A stretch of DNA of 64,000 nt from Verrucomicrobiaceae bacterium (GTDB lineage: Bacteria; Verrucomicrobiota; Verrucomicrobiia; Verrucomicrobiales; Verrucomicrobiaceae), in NCBI GenBank assembly GCA_027490195.1, contig JAIXYN010000005.1:62001-126000 (forward strand), read 5' to 3'. The notes under the pieces were generated by a model. The model saw nothing but the letters and a program-made list of their open reading frames with translations. It did no database searches and was not told the DNA's origin. A program made the translations under genes and the position numbers. This document shows positions 59,915 to 64,000 of the stretch, piece after piece (positions within the stretch are counted from its first letter, which is position 1; each line of letters begins with the position of its first letter).

Positions 59915-61312
59915 TCACACCCGCGCCAGCGTCCCAGTCTCCCCAGCGAACGCATCCCTCTCCAAACCAAGTCTCTGCAAAATCGTGACGAAGAGCCTCG
60001 CCAGCGGCAGTTCTTCCACCTCCATCTTGCCGGTCCATCCGGCATCGCTGACGATACCGGCACCAGCTTGGTTGTCTTCGTTGCCAGTGCCGAACTTCAA
60101 GTAGCGGCCGTTGCTGAAGCCGAGGTTTTTTCCACCGGCGGTGATGATCGGATAGTTGCGGGAGAGGTGGAAGCTGCTGGACGCAGAGCCGTGCATGGCG
60201 AGCGTGTTATCCAGCATGCTGCCGCTGCCATTCGGCTCCGGGGTGTCCTTCAACTTCTGCACGAAGCGGCCAAACTCCTCGGCCTGATAGCGATTGTAGG
60301 TGCCCAGGTTCTGCCAGCCACCAGGGTTCTTGACTGCGTGCGTCAGGCCATGCGCCCCGCCGAGACCGACGGCCAGTGACAGCAGATCGTGCGGACCTTC
60401 ACCGTTTTCCCGGCCCAATTGAAACGTCGCGACACGGGTGGAGTCACTCAGGAAGGCGAGGTAGATGAGCTCATACATCGTCTGGAAATACAGCCGCGCT
60501 TCCTTGGGCTCGGCATCCAGATGAAGATTCCGCGTATCCACCTGCGGCACCGGGGTGGTGAGCCACTTCTGAGCCTTTTCCAGCTTCAGCTCGGTGTCGC
60601 GCACGGCATCGAGATACTGGCTGAGCGTCTGCTGATCATGCTTGGACAACTGGCGTCCCAGCGAGCGCGTGTTGGCAATCAGGAGATCGAGCGCGCTCTT
60701 GCTGCGCGCTAGTTTTGCAGCCGCGTCTTTGCCGCTCGTCACAAACAGCAGGTCAAAGATCTGCTTGGGCTTGTTCATCGCCGGAATCGGACGTCCTTCA
60801 CGATTAAACGACTGCGTCTGCGCGCCACGCGGACCACCCACGCCGCCATTGGTGGACATCACCAGCGACGAATGCCGCGTGAAGTTACCTGCGTGCTCCG
60901 CATACACCTGATCCAGCGAGATCGAATTCTTGTACGGGCCCGAACCTCCGACAGGCGCGCCGGTGAGGTATTGGTCGGCATTGGAGTGGCCGTGTACATT
61001 GCGGGCCGCAGGATGCGAGAGCCCGGAGTAGATGGTGATGTCACTGCGCAATGGCTGTAGCACATCGAGCACCTTGGTGAGTTCGAAGTCCTTTTCGCCG
61101 CCGCGTGGAAACCAACTCCAGTCCTTCCAAGCCGGGTCGGACTTGAGCGGCAGTCCCACACCATCGGGATGATAGACGCTGAGAAAGCGCTTCGGCGTCG
61201 CGTCCTTGGCGCGGCTGCTCGCAGCAAAGGTTTCCAGCCAGGGCAATGCCAGCGCCACGCCGGAGCCCCGAAGAAAGGTTCTGCGATTGAGTGGGTGGGA
61301 TTTGGGATTCAT
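59915..61312 (-). CDS. DUF1552 domain protein, Tat-exported
   Basis: 465 residues with twin-arginine leader NRRTFLRGSGVALALPWLET. DUF1552 marks: PKRFLSVYHPDGVGLPLKSD, YSGLSHPAARNVHGHSNADQ, YKNSISLDQVYAEHAG, FLSDSTRVATFQLGRENG, HGSASSSFHLSRNYPIITAG and the closing RDAFAGETGTLARV. It follows the DUF1592-type gene by 17 bases on the minus strand and is very likely co-transcribed with it. Its extreme 3' end is repeated at 58418-58498. It is a separate subgroup from the DUF1552 proteins at 21938 and 44929, judging by the different ending (GTLARV against GLEMA or GLEMV). Confidence 0.92.
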   Translation of the reverse strand: MNPKSHPLNRRTFLRGSGVALALPWLETFAASSRAKDATPKRFLSVYHPDGVGLPLKSDPAWKDWSWFPRGGEKDFELTKVLDVLQPLRSDITIYSGLSHPAARNVHGHSNADQYLTGAPVGGSGPYKNSISLDQVYAEHAGNFTRHSSLVMSTNGGVGGPRGAQTQSFNREGRPIPAMNKPKQIFDLLFVTSGKDAAAKLARSKSALDLLIANTRSLGRQLSKHDQQTLSQYLDAVRDTELKLEKAQKWLTTPVPQVDTRNLHLDAEPKEARLYFQTMYELIYLAFLSDSTRVATFQLGRENGEGPHDLLSLAVGLGGAHGLTHAVKNPGGWQNLGTYNRYQAEEFGRFVQKLKDTPEPNGSGSMLDNTLAMHGSASSSFHLSRNYPIITAGGKNLGFSNGRYLKFGTGNEDNQAGAGIVSDAGWTGKMEVEELPLARLFVTILQRLGLERDAFAGETGTLARV

Positions 61313-61329
61313 GGGAGGAGGCTCCGTTC

Positions 61330-63996
61330 TTACCTAGAGTTAAAGAGGTCGCTGCTGACGATGAGTTGAATCAAGTCGCCCAGTCCATCGCCGCCGCGCC
61401 TGAGCTGCGCGGTGAGGCGGTCGAGGTCGGAGCTGTCTGCAAATGTAAGCGGTCTGCCCAGCGCATAGGTCGTGAGCTTGTGCACCATCGCGCGGGCAAA
61501 TTGATCCTGACGATCGGCGAGCAGGTAGCGCTTGAGTCCGTCAATGCCGGCGAGCGTCTGATGATTGAAGAGTTCTGAAGTCGCATCCACAGGCTTGTCC
61601 TTGATCCGCGTGCGGTAGGCTCCGAGCGCATCGTAGTTTTCAAACGCAATGCCCCACGGGTCGATCTTGGAATGGCAGGAGTTGCATGCGGGTTTGTTCC
61701 GGTGATCGGCGATCCGCTCCTTCATTGTCATTTTCAAAATCTCGGGATTGGTCAGGTCCACCTGCGGGACATTTGGCGGCGGTGGTGGCGGCGGATCGTC
61801 CAGGATGCGTTTCATCATCCACACGCCGCGCTTCAGTGGGTGGGAGTCCTTGCCGTCCGAATTCATCGTCATGATCACCGCACTCGTCAAAAGACCGCCA
61901 CGATTCGTCTGAGGTGTGACAGACACCTTGCGGAACTGCGGGCCGAAAACCTGGGGAATCCGGTAATGGTTGGCGAGCCGCTCATTTACCACAGCGTAGT
62001 CGGAATGAATGAAATCCATGATGCTGCGGTTCTGCCCCAGTACTTCCTCAAAGAAGGCGCGGGGCTCCTCCTGCATTGCCGTTTTTAGAGTGCTGTCCGT
62101 CACATGAGTAGCACTGCTCATCCTTTCCAACCCCAGCCATTGCTCAACGAAGTTATACGAGAACCTTTGTGCGCGTGGGTCTGCGAGCATGCGTTTCACT
62201 TGTGCAGCCAGGACCTTGGGCTCGCGGAGCTTTCCTTGGTCGGCGAGTTGCACCAGTTCGTCATCCGGGATGCTCGACCACAGGAACACGGAGAGCCGGC
62301 TGGCTAGCTCCAGCGTGCTGATCTGCGACGGAGATTTCGTCTTGGCGTTCGCCACCCGCTGCGACAAGTAGAGAAACTCCGGGGTGGACAGCGCCGTGGC
62401 CAGCACCTCCACCATCGCCTCTTCGAAGGTCGCGAATCCTGGTCGATACTTCGCAAACAGTGCCATGAACGGATCGACTTCCTCTTTATTGACCGGACGA
62501 CGCCAGACGCGTTTCAGAAATCGATTCAGCACCTCGCGCCCATATGCCTGCTCGTCGCCCTTGTTCTTGCTCGCAAAGAAGATGGCGGTGTGGGTCTGCG
62601 GCGGCCACTGCTCATAAAATGGCGCGCTGATTTCGATGTGGTCGATCACCACATGCAGAGACTGCTCCCCGCCGCCAGCATTCGAGACACTCTGAATGTG
62701 CAGGAATTCATTTCGCCGTGGAAACGTGGTGTTGAGATGCCGGAACGGATTGCGCTGAATGTCTCCCAGCGGGATGTCGAATTCAATGAACTGGGGTTTG
62801 TCAACAGGTGCCGTCACCGGAATGTCATGCGCGCTGACGATCTGTGAGAAGTTGGCGTTGTTGCTGGTATGGGCGCTGAAGATGAGGCGCAGGCTGGCAT
62901 ACTCGACCGGGTTCATGATCGAGCGCCCGGCCCGGATACGCACACGCATCGTGCCCTCGTCAGGAAGGAAGCGGTCGAGGTCCAGCTTCAACTCGCGGCT
63001 CCGGGGCAGCTCCAGCACCACCGGAGACAGAGGCGGTGTTTTTCCAACAACAGCCCCATCCCGGGGCAACTCTGCTCCTTCAGCAAAGTCTATGCGCTCG
63101 CCGGTTGCGCGCTGAACCAGCTGCGGCTGATTCTTAGATCGTTGAGGGTTCCTAATTCTGTCGGGTGTCTTCCCATCCTTGGTCTTGGCCAGCGCCGCCT
63201 TCGCTTCCTTGGTCACTGCCTTGGCCATCTCCTCCTGCATCGATATGAGATAGGTGACAGCTGGCGGGCGCTCACCACTCACCGTGGCGCGCTTGAGCGA
63301 CTTGAGCCCGAGCTCACGATAGGTTTCAAACTGCATGGCCGACATCTGCAGCAGTTCCGAGCTGTTGTTGAAACCGTCCGCCGAGGTGGTTTCCGGGGGC
63401 AGCTTGTCGACGGGAGGCACAGGCAGCCCCAGGATGTCCTGCAGCGCGTAGTTGTACTCATAATTCGTCAGACGGCGAAACGATGAATGCTCCTGGCTGC
63501 TGCGCCGCACGATCGACGCCGCATTCAGCTCCGCGCTGAGCCAGTCCACCATGCTGCCGCGATCCGCCGCCGCGAGCGCATAGTCCGGCTCATCCTCCGG
63601 TGGCATTTCGGATTTGCTCAAAGCATTGAAGACCTCGCGCCACCGCTCCGCATCCGGGCCGTGCAGCATGTCGGGATTCAGCTGGTCGATGCGCAGACGG
63701 CCCTTGGCCTTTTCAGGGCCATGACAGGCGATGCAGCTTTTCTTCAGCATCGGCTCCACCAACTTTTGAAACGCGGCTACGTTCGCTTTTGGAATGACAT
63801 CGGTGCCCTTCGCGGCTTCTGGGGCATCCTTCAAAAATCGTGACTTCGCGCGCCCTTGCTCCCGGACCACATCCAAAGAGACCACCGACTCCTGCACGCT
63901 GGCCGCCTGGAGCGTCCAGACGCTTCCGAGCAGCAGCAGCACAGCTCCTGCGGAGGAAAGCAGACTCTGCGGTAATAATGAATGGATATGGGTCAT
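61330..63996 (-). CDS. DUF1592-type cytochrome-like protein, copy 4
   Basis: 888 residues, start at 63996 close to the window edge. Signal segment SSAGAVLLLLGSVWTLQAAS is followed by a variable linker and a cytochrome segment (LKKSCIACHGPEKAKGRLRI), DUF1587 (FRRLTNYEYNYALQDILGLP), a beta domain (MRVRIRAGRSIMNPVEYASL), DUF1595 (VLNRFLKRVWRRPVNKEEVD), DUF1592 (LASRLSVFLWSSIPDDELVQ), DUF1588 (RGVWMMKRILDDPPPPPPPN, CNSCHSKIDPWG) and DUF1585 to the end. It is a distinct subtype with a longer N-terminus than the other three copies. It pairs with the DUF1552 gene that follows. Confidence 0.92.
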   Translation of the reverse strand: MTHIHSLLPQSLLSSAGAVLLLLGSVWTLQAASVQESVVSLDVVREQGRAKSRFLKDAPEAAKGTDVIPKANVAAFQKLVEPMLKKSCIACHGPEKAKGRLRIDQLNPDMLHGPDAERWREVFNALSKSEMPPEDEPDYALAAADRGSMVDWLSAELNAASIVRRSSQEHSSFRRLTNYEYNYALQDILGLPVPPVDKLPPETTSADGFNNSSELLQMSAMQFETYRELGLKSLKRATVSGERPPAVTYLISMQEEMAKAVTKEAKAALAKTKDGKTPDRIRNPQRSKNQPQLVQRATGERIDFAEGAELPRDGAVVGKTPPLSPVVLELPRSRELKLDLDRFLPDEGTMRVRIRAGRSIMNPVEYASLRLIFSAHTSNNANFSQIVSAHDIPVTAPVDKPQFIEFDIPLGDIQRNPFRHLNTTFPRRNEFLHIQSVSNAGGGEQSLHVVIDHIEISAPFYEQWPPQTHTAIFFASKNKGDEQAYGREVLNRFLKRVWRRPVNKEEVDPFMALFAKYRPGFATFEEAMVEVLATALSTPEFLYLSQRVANAKTKSPSQISTLELASRLSVFLWSSIPDDELVQLADQGKLREPKVLAAQVKRMLADPRAQRFSYNFVEQWLGLERMSSATHVTDSTLKTAMQEEPRAFFEEVLGQNRSIMDFIHSDYAVVNERLANHYRIPQVFGPQFRKVSVTPQTNRGGLLTSAVIMTMNSDGKDSHPLKRGVWMMKRILDDPPPPPPPNVPQVDLTNPEILKMTMKERIADHRNKPACNSCHSKIDPWGIAFENYDALGAYRTRIKDKPVDATSELFNHQTLAGIDGLKRYLLADRQDQFARAMVHKLTTYALGRPLTFADSSDLDRLTAQLRRGGDGLGDLIQLIVSSDLFNSR

Positions 63997-64000
63997 GAGC

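Noticed and set aside
1..64000. CRISPR array, phage, transposon or defence system
   Set aside because: No regularly spaced repeats, transposase, integrase, toxin-antitoxin or restriction genes were recognised on either strand.

Overview
The window looks like a chromosome segment of a Verrucomicrobium, most likely of the Prosthecobacter/Verrucomicrobiaceae type. This is inferred from the protein families: repeated DUF1549/DUF1553, DUF1501, DUF1552 and DUF1587-DUF1595-DUF1592-DUF1588-DUF1585 secreted proteins with CxxCH haem motifs, Tat-exported Gfo/Idh/MocA oxidoreductases, and a PVC-type haem-binding propeller protein. All are typical of Verrucomicrobia and Planctomycetes. I see no rRNA, complete tRNA, CRISPR array, phage or intact insertion sequence.

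Layout. 1-2234: the 3' part of a DUF1549/DUF1553 gene and a scar of a DUF1501 gene. 2247-5729: a sensor pair on the minus strand (FIST protein, then hybrid histidine kinase) behind two palindromes. 5730-12117: small hypothetical genes, a Gfo/Idh oxidoreductase, a ceramidase-like protein and an unusual protein ending in a MIP18 domain. 12118-15577: an AraC regulator divergent from a GH16-GH39 fusion. 15974-20262: DUF1501, a PPC-type secreted protein and a small secreted protein. 20441-28652: ECF sigma factor, membrane anti-sigma-like protein, DUF1552 and two tandem DUF1592-type cytochromes, tightly packed. 28700-31834: a large SGNH/propeller/HEAT/cytochrome c protein of visibly lower GC. 32174-47609: a long plus-strand run of secreted proteins (DUF1549/1553, sialidase-like, parallel beta-helix, LamG-like, NHL, DUF1592, DUF1552, cytochrome-WD40). 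48215-52283: FAD oxidoreductase, lipoprotein, divergent ADP-ribosylglycohydrolase, DUF2805 protein and two DoxX-like proteins. 52389-58343: DUF4091 protein, LysR regulator divergent from a phosphatase, and small hypotheticals. 58581-63996: Gfo/Idh gene facing a DUF1552 plus DUF1592 pair.

The genes together suggest a large exported apparatus for complex polysaccharides: hydrolases and beta-helix proteins that bind or cut glycans, Gfo/Idh enzymes acting on released sugars, and haem-motif DUF proteins of unknown but clearly linked role, with dedicated sigma, AraC and sensor-kinase control. The function of the DUF families is not established, so this is inference.

The most unusual signal is a set of gene scars. 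Short 3' ends or fragments of these same families lie between genes: DUF1501 at 2109-2234, Gfo/Idh at 5941-6023, a truncated cytochrome fused out of frame to a DUF1553 3' end at 39369-39766, a second DUF1553 3' end at 42270-42346, an AAA+ ATPase relic near 47760-47950, and a DUF1552 3' end at 58418-58498. The DUF1553 copies form direct repeats that run into the start codon of the next gene and bracket gene cassettes. The DUF1552 copies bracket a Gfo/Idh gene in the same way. This pattern suggests cassette shuffling or deletion through conserved 3' gene ends.
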